From assembly GCA_019009955.1 (NCBI GenBank), contig CM032231.1, positions 89,572,501 through 89,636,500 on the forward strand: a DNA stretch of 64,000 nt, written 5' to 3'. This DNA comes from Riptortus pedestris (Eukaryota > Arthropoda > Insecta > Hemiptera > Alydidae). Shown here one piece after another: positions 33,111-45,126 of the stretch (the stretch's first letter is position 1; every line of letters starts with the position of its first letter). Both the position numbers and the translations under genes were made by a program. The notes beneath the pieces are model-generated. The model had not been told where the DNA came from, made no database searches, and saw only the letters and a list, made by a program, of their open reading frames with translations.

Positions 33111-33820
33111 TTTGTGAACTTCAGTGATTCGCGTGATCGTGAGTTATTGTACTGTGCAATAAGAAGTGAAGTTATCAGTGCATATTGTGAGTAGTAGTGG
33201 ACAATAATTTACCAAGAGTGAATAAGTGTGTAGTGCATCATCAAATAAATTATGCATTAAAAACACGCTAAAGTTTGTGAGTTAAATTATGCAATCCAAA
33301 AAAAAAAAAACAATAATAATCTACGTTTATTATTTTTGGAATAAACTTAACAATAGCCTTCCGTTGTAGAAAGCTATTTTATCGACAAGAACTGTTATAA
33401 AATTTCTTTCAACCTAATTTTTAAGGTCCAATGTCAGTCGTTAAGGAACCTGATATTTAGTTATACATATAAGTTACCTTATATAAGGGCCTATACGTAA
33501 AATGTATAAACATAACATTCAGTTCTCCTATCCACGCATTTTTAGAGGGACAAAAATATGTCCCTTATGTTCTGTTAGAGAATGTGTTCCAGCGGCATTC
33601 TTGTCAGAGAGTTCCCCACAGTTTACGGTCTTGAGGGCTGGTTGGTAAAGCCATATGTTTCAAGGGTTCCCTTCTAGATACGGCAAACCCTATTTCCTTC
33701 TTAACATTCACTTTTGTTTAGCACACTCTCTACCAATACATTCTTTATTCTTCTCTTAGCCGGAATAGAATTCCCTTACTTGGCCTACCGAAACAAGTTT
33801 TCCGGGAATAACTTTTGTTA
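33111..33820. other. No recognised gene
   Basis: AT-rich, with a poly-A at 33298-33310. The sequence near 33430-33480 (AATGTCAGTCGTTAAGGAAC) weakly recalls a HINE-TA body segment but is too short to call. Confidence 0.4.
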
Positions 33821-34051
33821 ATATTATTATTATTATTTATTAACGTCCACTTTTTGCAACTTAGGCTAATCGGGACGGGTAATCTACAGGATACCACCCT
33901 TTTCTAGCCAGGGTGGGATTTTAGGATATTATTTAATGAATTTCGTCACTAAATAATTTCCTTTGCCCCGGCGAGAATCGAACTCGCCACTCTAGGTTTA
34001 CCATGTGAGATAAAGGTCAACGCTTTCACTCGCATGGCTAACCTGAGCCCC
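33821..34051 (-). mobile_element. tRNA-derived SINE, full length
   Basis: The element is bounded by a target duplication of about 12 bp (TTTTGTTAATAT on both sides). In minus orientation it starts GGGGCTCAGGTTAGCCATGC (A-box-like), has AGTTCGATTCTCGCC (B box), and ends with GTGGACGTTAATAAATAATA and a (TAA)n tail. Length is about 230 bp. Internal pol III promoter boxes plus a simple tail are the defining SINE features. It is probably mobilised by a LINE whose identity is unknown. Confidence 0.92.
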
Positions 34052-34225
34052 TTTTGTTAATATGGAGTGTAAAATGGACTCATAACTATAACAGAAATTG
34101 TAATTACAGGTTAAATAAAATAAATTTTCTTTTCCAGTTTTCCTTTGGAAGTAGGTTATGTGGAAGATTTCAATTGCCTGAATCTTTAGTGTTTAGATGT
34201 ACTGATGCTTTAGGACCAAGTGGGG

Positions 34226-34249
34226 CACGCACACACACTCACTCACTCA

Positions 34250-34295
<46 letters not shown>
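34226..34295. repeat. (CA)n microsatellite
   Basis: ACAC/CACT repeats of about 70 bp. The plus frame 34054-34434 crosses it, encodes Thr-His repeats and is not a gene. Confidence 0.95.
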
Positions 34296-34296
<1 letters not shown>

Positions 34297-34491
34297 GCAC
34301 ACCTATGTGTTCGAATATCACCTACCCAAATAATAAATGTCTCCTGCGTTTGTCTTACTACAAGGATTTTTAATTCGAGTTCTAATAGAGACATTACTAC
34401 TAGCCAAGTCAGTCACTCAGTAGCTGCTTATTAGTAGCTGCATATTACTTTTATCATTTAACCATTTATTTGATAACAGTATATATTTTTT

Positions 34492-34719
34492 GGGGCTCAG
34501 GTTAGCCAAGTGAGTTAAAGCGTTGACCTTTATCTCACATGGTAAACCTAGAGTGGCAAGTTCGATTCTCGCCTGGGCAAAGGAAATTATTTAGTGACAA
34601 AATTCATTAAATAACATCCTAAAATCCCACCCTGGCTAGAAAAGGGTGGTAACCTGTAGATAACCCGTCCCAATTAGCCTTAGTTGCAAAAAGTGGACGT
34701 TAATAAATAATAATAATAA
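34492..34719 (+). mobile_element. tRNA-derived SINE, full length, plus strand
   Basis: Starts GGGGCTCAGGTTAGCCAAGT, B box AGTTCGATTCTCGCC, ends GTGGACGTTAATAAATAATA plus (TAA)n. AACCATTTATT occurs at 34460-34470 and 34718-34728. If this is the target duplication, the inserted DNA includes about 20 extra bp upstream of the usual start. It lies in inverted orientation to the copy at 33821-34051, about 440 bp away. Confidence 0.9.
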
Positions 34720-34837
34720 CCATTTATTCTCGTTTACTAAGTAATCATCGAATGAGTATAACTGTGAATAACTCTCTTAATATATGAGTTACAAACTAAT
34801 GTATAGAGGAACATTGTAGAGTATCAATATTTCAACA

Positions 34838-35268
34838 AGATTGTTTTTCTAACACTTTTTATCCGTCTCATAACAAAGGAGATATTTTGACAATTCGAAC
34901 CTCACCCTCCCCCCCCTTCTAACCCCCCCCCAACTATTCCTAGTCTGATTAATGCCAATAACAAATGCACATTGGAGTTGAATTAAACGGTTAAATATAG
35001 AGTATGGAATAGATGAATTAATTAATTCTGGTCAATGTCGGAAAATCCTAATTAATCACACTACATACATGCTTTAATCTCAAACAGTAAATGTTCAATG
35101 AAGGCTGAATATTTGGTATTCAAGCTTTGAATAATGTGGTTCATATCGCAAACATTTATTGTTAATGTGACAGAAGTAGGACTGGGGGTTTACTGAAGGA
35201 TGAAAACTAAAACAAAATGCAAATATCTCAGTTAATAATCAAGCTAGTGGAAAACCATATATATCAAC

Positions 35269-35355
<87 letters not shown>

Positions 35356-35519
35356 ATGAGAGTGAGGGATGGAGAAAATTTTGAACGGAGCTCATTTTTG
35401 TCATCTCCTGTGTAGGATCGATGGACATTCAAGTTAATTTTTTTTTAATTGGGGTATGAGAACGACCAAAAGAGCATCCCCTTCATAATCATTAGATGTC
35501 CCCTAAGGGAAATCTGTAA
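34838..35519 (-). mobile_element. HINE-TA, rearranged subtype S4 with TA and GA tracts
   Basis: The order is scrambled. The GGAGATATTTTGACAATTCG and C-rich block (34838-34990) comes first. Then comes the S4 3' body (ATATTTGGTATTCAAGCTTT, GGTTTACTGAAGGATGAAAA), then (TA)n at 35271-35309, (AG)n at 35310-35347, and finally GAACGGAGCTCATTTTTGTC to CCCCTAAGGGAAATCTG. The C-rich block normally lies between body and TA. Either two copies are fused or an internal rearrangement occurred. Confidence 0.65.
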
Positions 35520-35745
35520 AATCCAAAAATCGTGTTTAATCGTTCGCTTTTAACGTCTTACCCACTTTATATCCTAAAACGTTATCGTGGATAAATAAAA
35601 TTCATTACTATAATAAACAAATATTTTAGAGACGGCATGCATGCATAAGAATACTAAAGATAGGGCATAACACTTCATTGAAAATTATTACTTTTTGATC
35701 TGAGTTCAGTTGAAATTAAGAAGTATGAGAGTTAAATCATAAAAA

Positions 35746-35795
35746 GTCCGTCACGCAGGGGCTGCGTAAACTAAGCAGATTTCCCCTGTGAAGTC
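35746..35795 (-). mobile_element. Second HINE-TA right end downstream of copy 35898-36720
   Basis: GTCCGTCACGCAGGGGCTGC, then GTAAACTAAGCAGATTTCCC and TGTGAAG: a perfect right terminus of about 50 bp with no body of its own. It lies 152 bp beyond the right end of the next copy, in the same orientation. Confidence 0.8.
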
Positions 35796-35897
35796 AGTAG
35801 AAAAAATAACTCTTTGACAAGGTTATTTTCAACAAAGAAGTGCACTGGCTGGTAGGAGAACGGGAGTTCAGAATAAAGGGATAATATAAGAAAAAAA
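35796..35897 (-). repeat. Sequence X between two HINE-TA right ends
   Basis: This 102-bp segment lies between the right end of copy 35898-36720 and the extra terminus at 35746-35795. Over about 65 bp it is roughly three-quarters identical by eye to 57330-57400. Confidence 0.65.
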
Positions 35898-36453
35898 GTC
35901 CGTCACGCAGGGGCTACGTGAACTAAGCAGATTTCCCATGTGAAGTTTTACAATATCAGTTAATTAAAATAAATTCCCAACTGAAACGGCTTCTGAATTG
36001 TAAGAATAATTTATATTTTAATAACTCAAATTTTAGTAGTCCAAGAACTAAAGAAGGAGGGGGGCGGATGAACAGAACGTATCTGCATAAATCTCACAAA
36101 GTAAAGAAGGTAAGGTAAGGTTAGAAACGACAGGTTAGAAGAAGCTTCCACCTTCCACTTCATAAAAATGCAAATATCTCGGTTAATATTCAAGATAGAG
36201 AATAAATGTATATAACAGAATAAATGTTTATAGTAAATTTAATTTGCAATAAGATTGGTTCTAAACAATTTTTCGATCCGATGCATAATAACGGAGATAT
36301 TTTGAATTTTTGATTATCCCCCCTCTAAACCCCCCCCTCCCTCTTGTCCAATTTCAGCCATTAACGAACTTGTTCTGTATTTTGACATAAAACTGTTAAA
36401 TATCGAGTTTCGTAACGATCAAACAAAAATTGCGACCACTAGTGCGTTAACAG

Positions 36454-36511
<58 letters not shown>

Positions 36512-36534
36512 GATAAATGAGGTCCGTTCAAAAT

Positions 36535-36577
<43 letters not shown>

Positions 36578-36720
36578 TATAGATATATATAAATAATTTT
36601 GAACGGACCTCATTTTCGTCATCTCCTGGGTAGGATCGATGGACATTTGAAGAAATTTTTCGAAACTTGCGTCATGAGTACGACCTCAATAGCTGATTTC
36701 CCTAAAGGGAAATCTGCTAA
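35898..36720 (-). mobile_element. HINE-TA, full-length subtype S1 with duplicated TA region
   Basis: Right end GTCCGTCACGCAGGGGCTAC at 35898, left end CTGCTAA at 36720 with CCCTAAAGGG in the palindrome. The TA region is double: 36459-36508 and 36539-36590. Between them is TGAGGTCCGTTCAAAATTAT, an inverted copy of the TA-flanking sequence, which also occurs in its usual place at about 36594-36615. Confidence 0.82.
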
Positions 36721-37140
36721 AATGAAATGTTCACTCCAAAAGAAACTCAAATTCAAATAATTATAACAGGAACAGTGATTATATAATCACATTGTTGTAG
36801 TATATATAATTAAATATTGCCTTAAATTTCCTTATGCCTTAGGTTTGAGTGTGAGTTTATGCTTACACTGTTATGGTATGTAAGGGTATATCATTACCTA
36901 AGACGGTGGAGGTTGATATATTCCTTAGATTTGGGGCGAGGGTGGTTGTTGAGTGAATGGTTAAGGAATTTATTTATTATATATTTGTGTATGCATATAT
37001 GGCTCCATGGGCATCAAAAATCTGCCCTTTTATCTTCTTTTCATAGCTTTGATTGTGTGTAATGTATTTATTTGAATATTAAAATAAATGTTTAGGCTAC
37101 AGTAGGAAAGGATTCTTATTGATTTGTATAGTTTATTGAT
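36721..37140. other. No recognised gene
   Basis: The short frame 36859-37062 has no domain. AT-rich. Confidence 0.4.
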
Positions 37141-37145
37141 ATATA

Positions 37146-37539
37146 CATCAACCGCAAAAAAAAAACCGGACACTTCATATTTGTCGTATTAAAAGCTAAT
37201 TTTCAGCAATGTGTTTCTTTATGTGGGTATTCTAGTTATTACAGAGAATTTAGAGTCGAAGTCCATTGAACTAATCCCTTCAGGATTAGTAAACAATTAG
37301 ATAAAGCTCAGATTAGATTTATTTGTCGTGAAGTTGATCTATTCTAAACTGTAAGTAGTTTTTCGCACATTTAAACATCTTTAATTATTAACCAAGCATT
37401 TTCTTTAATGTTTCATTTTTATTTCGATCCAGAATAATGTGTCTTTCAAACTTAGATGGAAGGCCAGAGCTTACGTTACATTGCCGAAACGCTTGGGGTA
37501 GGGAAGTCTACCATTCACTGTAATAAAAACGAAGAATAA
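37146..37539 (+). pseudogene. Tc1-like transposon remnant: left end and transposase helix-turn-helix
   Basis: CGCAAAAAAAAAACCGGACA near 37152 resembles the terminus of Tc1-type elements. From 37456 a frame reads MEGQSLRYIAETLGVGKSTI then HCNKNEE and a stop at 37537-37539. The segment SLRYIAETLGVGKSTIH fits the first helix-turn-helix of Tc1/mariner transposases (pattern S-x-R-x-IA-x-x-L-x-V-x-x-STV), which binds the inverted repeats. No DDE domain and no right end are visible; a HINE-TA copy begins 30 bp later. Confidence 0.55.
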
Positions 37540-37568
37540 TTTTATTCTGCTTTAATTCATGAATGTTT

Positions 37569-38354
37569 TTAGTCGATTTTCCTTATGGGAAATCAAGACG
37601 CGATATTCGAAAAATTACTTCAAAAGTCCGTCGATCCTACCTAGTGGATGACGAAAATGAGGTACATTCAAAACAATGTATATACGTCTTTTAACACTCT
37701 AGCAGTCGAAAAGTTTGTTTGATCGTAACGAAACTTGATATTTTAACGTTCTACGTACATCAAGTTCGTTAATAGCTGAAACCGGACAAGTGGGGGGGGG
37801 GTGCAGGAGGAAAAATTTCGAAAATTCAAAATATCACAGTTATTATTGAACCGAATCTTAGTAGTATAGAGTCATTCCTATTGTAAATTTAACATTCCAT
37901 AAATTCTCGTTTTAAATTTTTTTTCACTACCTTGATTGTTAACCGAGATATTTCAATTTTTTCTAGTTTTCAGGCCACTGTAAACCCTCACTCCTACGCA
38001 AGTCATACTAACAATAAGCTATTGTTTCATGAACCACATAATTTGAAGCTTAAATACCAAATATTTTCTTCATTATTAAAAAATATTTCTGGGCGATGGC
38101 GTCATCAATTTAAATTTTTCACTCTTGACAAACAAATTTTTTTTATATATACCGTACTCAAGATTTTACTTCTTCGTTCAATTCTGACCTTCATGGCTGA
38201 AATTGGACAAGGAATTGGGGGGTGGGAATGGAAATTTAAAAAAGAAATCAACGTTATCTTTAGAAATAGGGAATATGTGGTGAGTTGATATGAGTAGCGT
38301 GTTATACCAGCTAGTGGGAAATCTGCTTATTTTGCGCAGCCCCTGCACGACAGA
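37569..38354 (+). mobile_element. HINE-TA, diverged subtype S4, almost no TA
   Basis: Left end TTAGTCGATTTTCCTTATGG, right end GGGAAATCTGCTTATTTTGC, then GCAGCCCCTGCACGACAG. The TA position holds only ATGTATATACGT. The S4 body contains TTTTCAGGCCACTGTAAACC. The hairpin has decayed (CAGCCCCTGC only). The plus frame 37932-38288 lies inside the copy. Confidence 0.72.
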
Positions 38355-39204
38355 TTTTTTGTATAGAGGTTATTTTAACTTTACATAAATGGCCTTACTT
38401 CACACACATAACGTCTATTAATCTGTATTACTGTAAAAGCGCATTGTTTTGTCCAAAGTCTCTAGTCTCTAATAAAGTGTTTATTAGATTTAACGTATAT
38501 TTAGTTTTTCATTTACTCCAAAATATACTAAAACGTGGCTCTAATATGGAGATAAATGTTTAATTCTAAACCTCATATTTTTTGTATTAAAGTTCATTAG
38601 TGTTAAAAATACAGTTATGCACAATTCAAGCTGAGAAGACAGAGCGTTAATACCATTCCTTCCATTATTATATTTACCACGAATTTAGAGAAAAGTAGAA
38701 AACACTGTTAAAGTGTTACAATGTAGCTCCAGAGAAAAGCTACTATTTTTACTTATTTTTCTCTCCACTTTCAGGGAAAGCTTTTATTGAAATAAAGCTT
38801 GACATCTGAGGTTATCGCACAATCCAATATAAAGGACTCCCAGCTCTTCATCCACTCAGAGCATTTTATTGCTTCGCTTTATTTTTTTATCTGATAATTG
38901 AATTTAACTCTTTATTTACTTATACTTGTTTTAACTCAGACTTTACATCTGTCAATGAAACTTTTTACTCATCTCACTTTCCGGGATTAATTCGCAAATT
39001 GAATTTAATTCCAACAGTTACTGAGAAATACGACATTTTTTTTTCCCCAAGTTGTCTTATATTATTGGGCTTTCTCTTCAATGAGATATGAACTCATTTG
39101 ACAGCATGATCTTTTAGGGCTTGGTGGACAACAGGTTCTATAATACAATGCCCAGAAACTCCGCTTCTGCGTGTTGTTTAGTCTTGAAAAAATAAACCGT
39201 TGTA
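38355..39204. other. No recognised gene
   Basis: AT-rich with no repeat of the window's families and no coding signal. Confidence 0.4.
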
Positions 39205-39375
39205 TTAGCAGATTTCCCTCAAGGGAAATCAGCTATTGAGGTTGTACTCATGACGCGATTTTCGAAATTTTTCTTCAAATGTCCATCGATCCTACCCAGG
39301 AGATGACGAAAATGAGGTCCGTTCAAAACTGTATATATATATATATATATATATATCTATATATATATATATATA

Positions 39376-39436
<61 letters not shown>

Positions 39437-40231
39437 CTGTTACCGCTCTAGCGGTCGCAATTATTGTTTAATCGTTACCAAACTCGATATTTAGTCGTTT
39501 TATGTAAAAATAAAGATCAAGTTCGTTAACGGCTGAAATCGGACCAGGGGGAGGGGAGGTTTAGAGGGGAGGATTTTCGAAAATTCGAAATATCTCCGTT
39601 ACTATAGGTCGGATTGAAACCTTGTATAGAACAAATCTTATTGTAAATTAAATTTACTATAAATATTGTTATATACATTAATTCACTACCTTGAATATTA
39701 ACCGAGATATTGGCATTTTTCAGTTTTCAGCCATCAGCAAACCGCCTTTTCTACTCATGTTACATAAGCAATACTCTGCTACATAATAAATCACATTATT
39801 CCAAGTTTAAATACCAAAAATTGTATTCAAGAGCCCTTTATTATACGAGATACATGCAAATATGTCCTGGGGACCCCCCCCCCGTCTTAAGGTTTTCGAC
39901 TACTAAAATTTGATTGATTGAGATAACAATTATTCTGACTCATTATTAATTACAGTACTAGATATAGTAAATATTTCTCAATAAAATTAATGTGGTATAT
40001 TCTGATATATTTCAGTAATAGTTTTTCTTTCCGGTGTGAGGCGTGCAGACCCGTTTGTTTACAATTCTAACCTAACACTTCCTGTCGGCAGGTTATTGAA
40101 ATTGGATGGACCATTTCTTATTTCCGTTTGTATTTATTCACGGTGATGTTGTGTTACCAGTATATAGATTTATCTATTACTAAACTTCACGAGGGAAATC
40201 TGCTTAGTTTACGCAGCCCCTGCGTGACGGA
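39205..40231 (+). mobile_element. HINE-TA, longest copy, subtype S3
   Basis: Left end TTAGCAGATTTCCCTCAAGG, right end with an intact hairpin and GACGGA followed by T9. The (TA)n at 39331-39431 is about 100 bp with TCTATA interruptions. The 3' half is the S3 form (TTTCTTTCCGGTGTGAGGCG, CCGTTTGTTTACAATTC), shared with 61479-62230. Total about 1.03 kb. Confidence 0.8.
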
Positions 40232-40518
40232 TTTTTTTTTATTCAGAATGAATGATTGAAGGCTAAAAAGGGTTGTTCGGAAAATCTGTTCTTAAAAATG
40301 TTATAGTTGTGTTTATAAAAATTATTATTTTATATGCGTCTGCCTAAGTTCTCCGGCAAAATAATATTTTGTATTAATTTGTGCACATTGAGTATGATCG
40401 CTATTATACACCCACGTCTGGCATTTATGTTCATCATATTATTTCATGTTCAACAATTTTTAAATAAAAAAAAAAGAAGTAAACTCCCTACAAAAAAAAT
40501 GATCTTTATCATTTTTTT

Positions 40519-40667
40519 TAATCAGATCGTACTCGTGAGATGATTTTTTGAAAAATTTCCTCAAATATAAATGGATCTAAATACCAACTATTGTTTAATT
40601 AAATAAATGCAAATACGTAACGCACATGTGAAATCTGCTTACTTAATGCAGCCCCCTTGTGACGGAC
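40519..40667 (+). mobile_element. HINE-TA, internally deleted to about 150 bp
   Basis: AATCAGATCGTACTCGTGAG begins the left part and ATGTGAAATCTGCTTACTTA, then GCAGCCCCCTTGTGACGGAC, ends the right part. The junction near 40590 joins the left arm to the S3/S4-type right arm, removing the TA tract. It follows the previous copy by less than 300 bp. Confidence 0.65.
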
Positions 40668-40908
40668 TATTTTTCAAATAAACATAGTATATTTTATCTC
40701 TGCAATAGAGAAATCTGTTTAAAGTTGTTTAAGTAGTAAAAAAATAGTTAATCTAAACTCTTATGTAATTCAATTAATCCATTCTTAGAACAACAAAAAG
40801 GTGTTTTTTTTTTGTTTTTTTAATTTGGCGTCTGTTGCAAGCTGCAATATTGCCATATTTGGGCTGGGATAGGATCGGATAGGGTGCTAGGTTTGTTTAT
40901 TTGATTAT

Positions 40909-41260
40909 TTATTTATTTTTCTCCTTCTGCCATTTTTTAATGAAATCATTGAGTGCCCGGAGACTTGCTTCATCTTTAACGAGCTCTTCTATGCCTGGGT
41001 TGTAATTATATGAGTCCCTGAACATCCTACATCTTGCTCCATCATATAAGGTGCACTCCATCAGCACGTGTTCTGCAGTCTCACTCGGGTGCCCGCAAGA
41101 GCAGTGGTGATTCTCTCCTCTTGAACCTGTGGAGGTAGTGGTTGAAATCACCGTGTCCAGAGAGAAACTGTGTGAGGAGGTATCCTGGGTTCAGCCATGC
41201 TCTATCAAGCCTTGCCTTGATTGTTGGGAAGAATTTTTTGGTATAGGCTCCTACAACAAA
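40909..41260 (-). pseudogene. LINE C-terminal tail after RNase H
   Basis: The minus-strand frame 40909-41151 has CSCGHPSETAEHVLMECTLY, a CCHC-type knuckle, then NDFIKKWQ. The preceding part in another frame reads FLSGHGDFNHYLHRFKRRES, the usual lead-in (GHG-x-F-x-x-YL-x-RF) after the RNase H domain in jockey/R1/I-like non-LTR retrotransposons. One frameshift lies near 41120. RNase H and reverse transcriptase are missing because the fragment stops close to the CCCTCT array. Confidence 0.75.
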
Positions 41261-41295
41261 ACATAGGTAGGCTAGTGTCTAGAAAACTGGTAAAA

Positions 41296-44200
41296 ATATT
41301 CTCTCTTTCTCTGTCTCTCCCTTCCCTCTCCCTGTCCCTCTCCCTCTCCCTCTCACTCCCTCTCCCTCTCACTCCCTCTCACTCCCTCTCCCTCTCCCTC
41401 TCCCTCTCCCTCCCTCTCCCTCTCACTCCCTCTCCCTCTCCCTCCCACTCCCTCTCCCTCTCCCTCTCACTCCCTATACCACTCCCTCCCCTCTCACTCC
41501 CTCTCCCTCTCCCTCGCCCCCTCACTCCCTCTCCATCTCACTCCCAATCCCTCTCCCTCTCCCTCTCCCTCTCACTCCCTCTCCCTCTCACTCCCTCTCC
41601 CTCTCCCTCTCTCTCGCTCTCTCTCTCCCTCTCCCTCTCTCTCCCTCTCCCTCTCCCTCTCACTCCCTCTCCCTCTCCCTCTCCCTCTCCCTCTCACTCC
41701 TATCCCTCTCCCTCTCCCTCTTCCTCTCCCTCTCCCTCTCACTCCCTCTCCCTCTCACTCACGATCCCTCTCCCTCTCCCTCTCCCTCTCCCTCTCACTC
41801 CCTATCCCTCTCCCTCTCCCTCTCCTTCTCACTCCCTCTCCCTCTCACTCCCAATCCCTCTCCCTCTCCCTCTCCCTCTCCCTCTCCCTCTCACTCCCCC
41901 TCCCTCTCCCTCTCACTCCCAATCCCTCTCCCTCTCCCTCTCCCTCTCAATCCCCTCCCTCTCACTACCTATCCCTCTCCCTCTCCCTCTCCCTCCCCCC
42001 CTCACTTTCCGATTCCTCTCCCTCTCCCTCCCACTCCCTCTCCCTCTCTCTCTCACTCCCTCTCCCTCTCCCTCTCCCTCTCCCTCACTCACCCTCTCTC
42101 TCGCCCTCCCTCTCCCTCTCCCTCTCCCTCTCACTCCCTCTCCCTCTCCCTCTCACTCCCTCTCCCTCTCCCTCTCCCTCTCACTCCCTATCCCTCTCCC
42201 TCTCCCTCTCCCTCTCCCTCACACCCCCTCTACCGCTCACTCCCACTCCCTCTCCCTCTCCCTCTCACTCCCTCTCCCTCTCACTCCCTCTCCCTCTCCC
42301 TCTCCCTCTCCCTCTCACCTCCCACTCACTCACTCTCCCTCTCCCTCTCCCTCTCCCTCGCACTCACTCTCCCTCTCACTCACTCCCTCTCCCTCTCCCT
42401 CTCCCTCTCCCTCTCCCTCTCCCTCTCACTCTCTCTCCCTCTCACTCCCTCTCCCTCTCCCTCTCCCTCTCCCTCTCACTCCCTCTCCCACTCACTCCCT
42501 TTCCTTATCCGTCTCCCTCTCGCTCTCACTCCCTCTCCCTCTCACTCCCCATCCCTCTCCCTCTCCCTCTCCCTCTCCCTCTCCCTCTCCCTCCCCTCTC
42601 ACGTCCCTATCCCTCTCCCTCTCCCTCTCCCACTCCCTCTCCCTCTCTCCCACTCCCCCTCTCCCTCAGTCACTCTCTCCCTCTCCTCCTCTCCCACTCC
42701 CCCTCTCCCTCACTCACTCTCTCCCTCTCCCTCTCCTTCCCTCCCTCAACCCTCTCTCTCTGCCTCCCTCACCCCTCTCCCTCTCCCTCTCCTTCCCTCC
42801 CCTCTCTCTCTCACTCCCTCTCCTTTCCTCCCCTCTCTCTCTCACTCCCTCTCCCTCTCCCTCTCCCTCTCACTCCCTCTCCCTCTCTCTCCCTCTCCCT
42901 CTCCCTCTCCCTCTCCCTCTCCCTCTCCCTCTCACTCCCTATCCCTCTCCCTCTCCCTCTCCCTCTCCCTCTCCCTCTCACTCCCTCCTCTCTCCCTATC
43001 CCTCTCCCAATGCCTCTCCCTCTCCCTCTCTCTCCCTCTCCCTCTCCCCCTCTCTCTCCCTCTCCCTCTCCCTCTCCCTCTCCCTCTCAATCCCTCTCCC
43101 TCTCACTACCTATCCCTCTCCCTCTCCCTCTCCCTCTCCCTCTCCCTCTCACTTCCTATTCCTCTCCCTCTCCCTCTCACTCCCTCTCCCTCTCACTCCC
43201 TCTCCCTCTCCCTCTCACTCCCTCTCCCTCTCCCTCTCACTCCCTCCCTCTCACTCCCTATCCCTCTCCCTCTCCCCTTTCTCCCTCTCCCTCTCTTTCC
43301 CTCTCCCTTCCCTGTCTCTATCCCTCTCCCTCTCCCTCTCCCTCTCCCTCTCACTCCCTATCCCTCTCCCTCTCCCTCTCCCTCTCCCTCTCCCTCTCAC
43401 TCCCTCTCCCTCTCACTCCCTATCCCTCTCCCTCTCCCTCTCACTCCCTATCCCTCTCCCTCTCCCTCTCCCTCTCACTCCCTCTCCCTCTCACTCCCTA
43501 TCCCTCTCCCTCCGACTCCCTCTCCCTCCCACTCCCTCTCCCTATCCCTCGCCCTCTCCCTCTCACTCCCACTCCCTCTCACTCCCTCTCCCTCTCCCTC
43601 TCGCTCTCCCTCTCCCTCTCTCTCTCCCTCTCACTCTCTCTCCCTCTCACTCCCTATCCCTCTCCCACTCCCCTCTCCTCTCACTCTCTCTCCCTCTCAC
43701 TCCCCCTCCCTCTCACTCCCTCTCCCTCTCCCTCTCTCTCTCCCTCCCCCTCTCCCTCTCCCTCTCACTCACTCGCCCTCTCTCTCACTCTCTCTCCCTC
43801 CCACTCTCACTCCCTCCCCCTCTCTCTCCCTCTCACTCCCTCCACCTCTCTCTCCCTCTCACTCCCTCCACCTCTCACTCCCTATCCTCCCCTCTCCCCC
43901 CTCCCTCTCCCTCCTCACTCCCTCTCCCTCTCACTCCTAATCCCTCTCCCTCTCCCTCTCCCTCTCCCTCTCCCTCTCCCTCTCACTCCCTCTCCCTCTC
44001 TCTCACGCTCTCTCTCCCTCTCCTCTCACTCCCTCTCCCTCTCACCCCTCTCCCTCTCCCTCTCCCTCTCACCCTCTATCCCTCTCCCTCTCCCTCTCTC
44101 TCTCACTCCCAATCCCTCTCACTCGCTATCCCTCTCCCTCTCTCTCCCTCTCTCTCTCACTCCCTATCCCTCTCCCTCCCCCTCTCCCTCTCACTCCCTC

Positions 44201-45087
44201 TCCCTCTCACTCCCTATCCCTCTCCCTCTCCCTCTCCCTCTCCCTCTCCCTCTCCCTCTCACTCTCTATCCCTCTCATTCCCTCTCCCTCTCCCTCTCCC
44301 TCTCCCTCTCACTCTCTCTCTCACTCACTCCCTCGCCCTCTCTCTCCCTCTCCCTCTCCCTCCCCCTCTCCCTCTCACTCCCTCTCCCTCTCACTCCCTC
44401 TCCCTCTCCCTCTCCCTCTCCCTCTCCCTCTCCCTCTCCCTCTCCCTCTCACTCTCTCTCCCTCTCACTCCCTATCCCTCTCCCTCTCCCTCTCCCTCTC
44501 CCTCTCCCTCTCCCTCTCACTCCCTCTCCCTCTCACTCCCTATCCCTCTCCCTCTCCCTCTCCCTCTCACTCCCTCTCCCTCTCCCTCCCCCTCCCCACC
44601 TCTCTCCCTCCCTCTCCCTCTCCCTCTCACTCACTATCCCTCTCCCTCTCCCTCTCCCTCTCCCTCTCCCTCTCTCCCACTCCCTCTCACTATCTCTCAC
44701 TCTCCCTCTCACTATCTCTACCTCTACCTCTCCCTCTCACTCCCTCTCCCTCTCACTCCCTATCCCTCTCCCTCCCCCTCTCCCTCTCACTCCCTCTCCC
44801 TCTCACTCCCTCTCCCTCTCCCCTCTCCCCTCTCCCTCTCCCTCTCCCTCTCCCTCTCCCCTCTCCCTCTCACTCCCTATCCCTCTCCCCTCTCCCTCTC
44901 CCTCTCCCTCTCACTCCCTCAACCCTCTCACTACCTATCCCTCTCCCTCTCCCTCTCCCTCTCCCTCTCACTCCCTCTCCCTCTCACTCCCTCTCCCTCT
45001 CCCTCTCCCTCTCCCTCTCACTCCCTCTCACTCCCTCTCCCTCTCCCTCTCCCTCTCTCTCTCACTATCTCTCCCTCTCGCTCGCAC

Positions 45088-45126
<39 letters not shown>

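Noticed and set aside
33821..34719. tRNA genes suggested by B-box sequences
   Set aside because: The boxes sit in a dispersed 230-bp element with a (TAA)n tail and target duplications; no intact cloverleaf.
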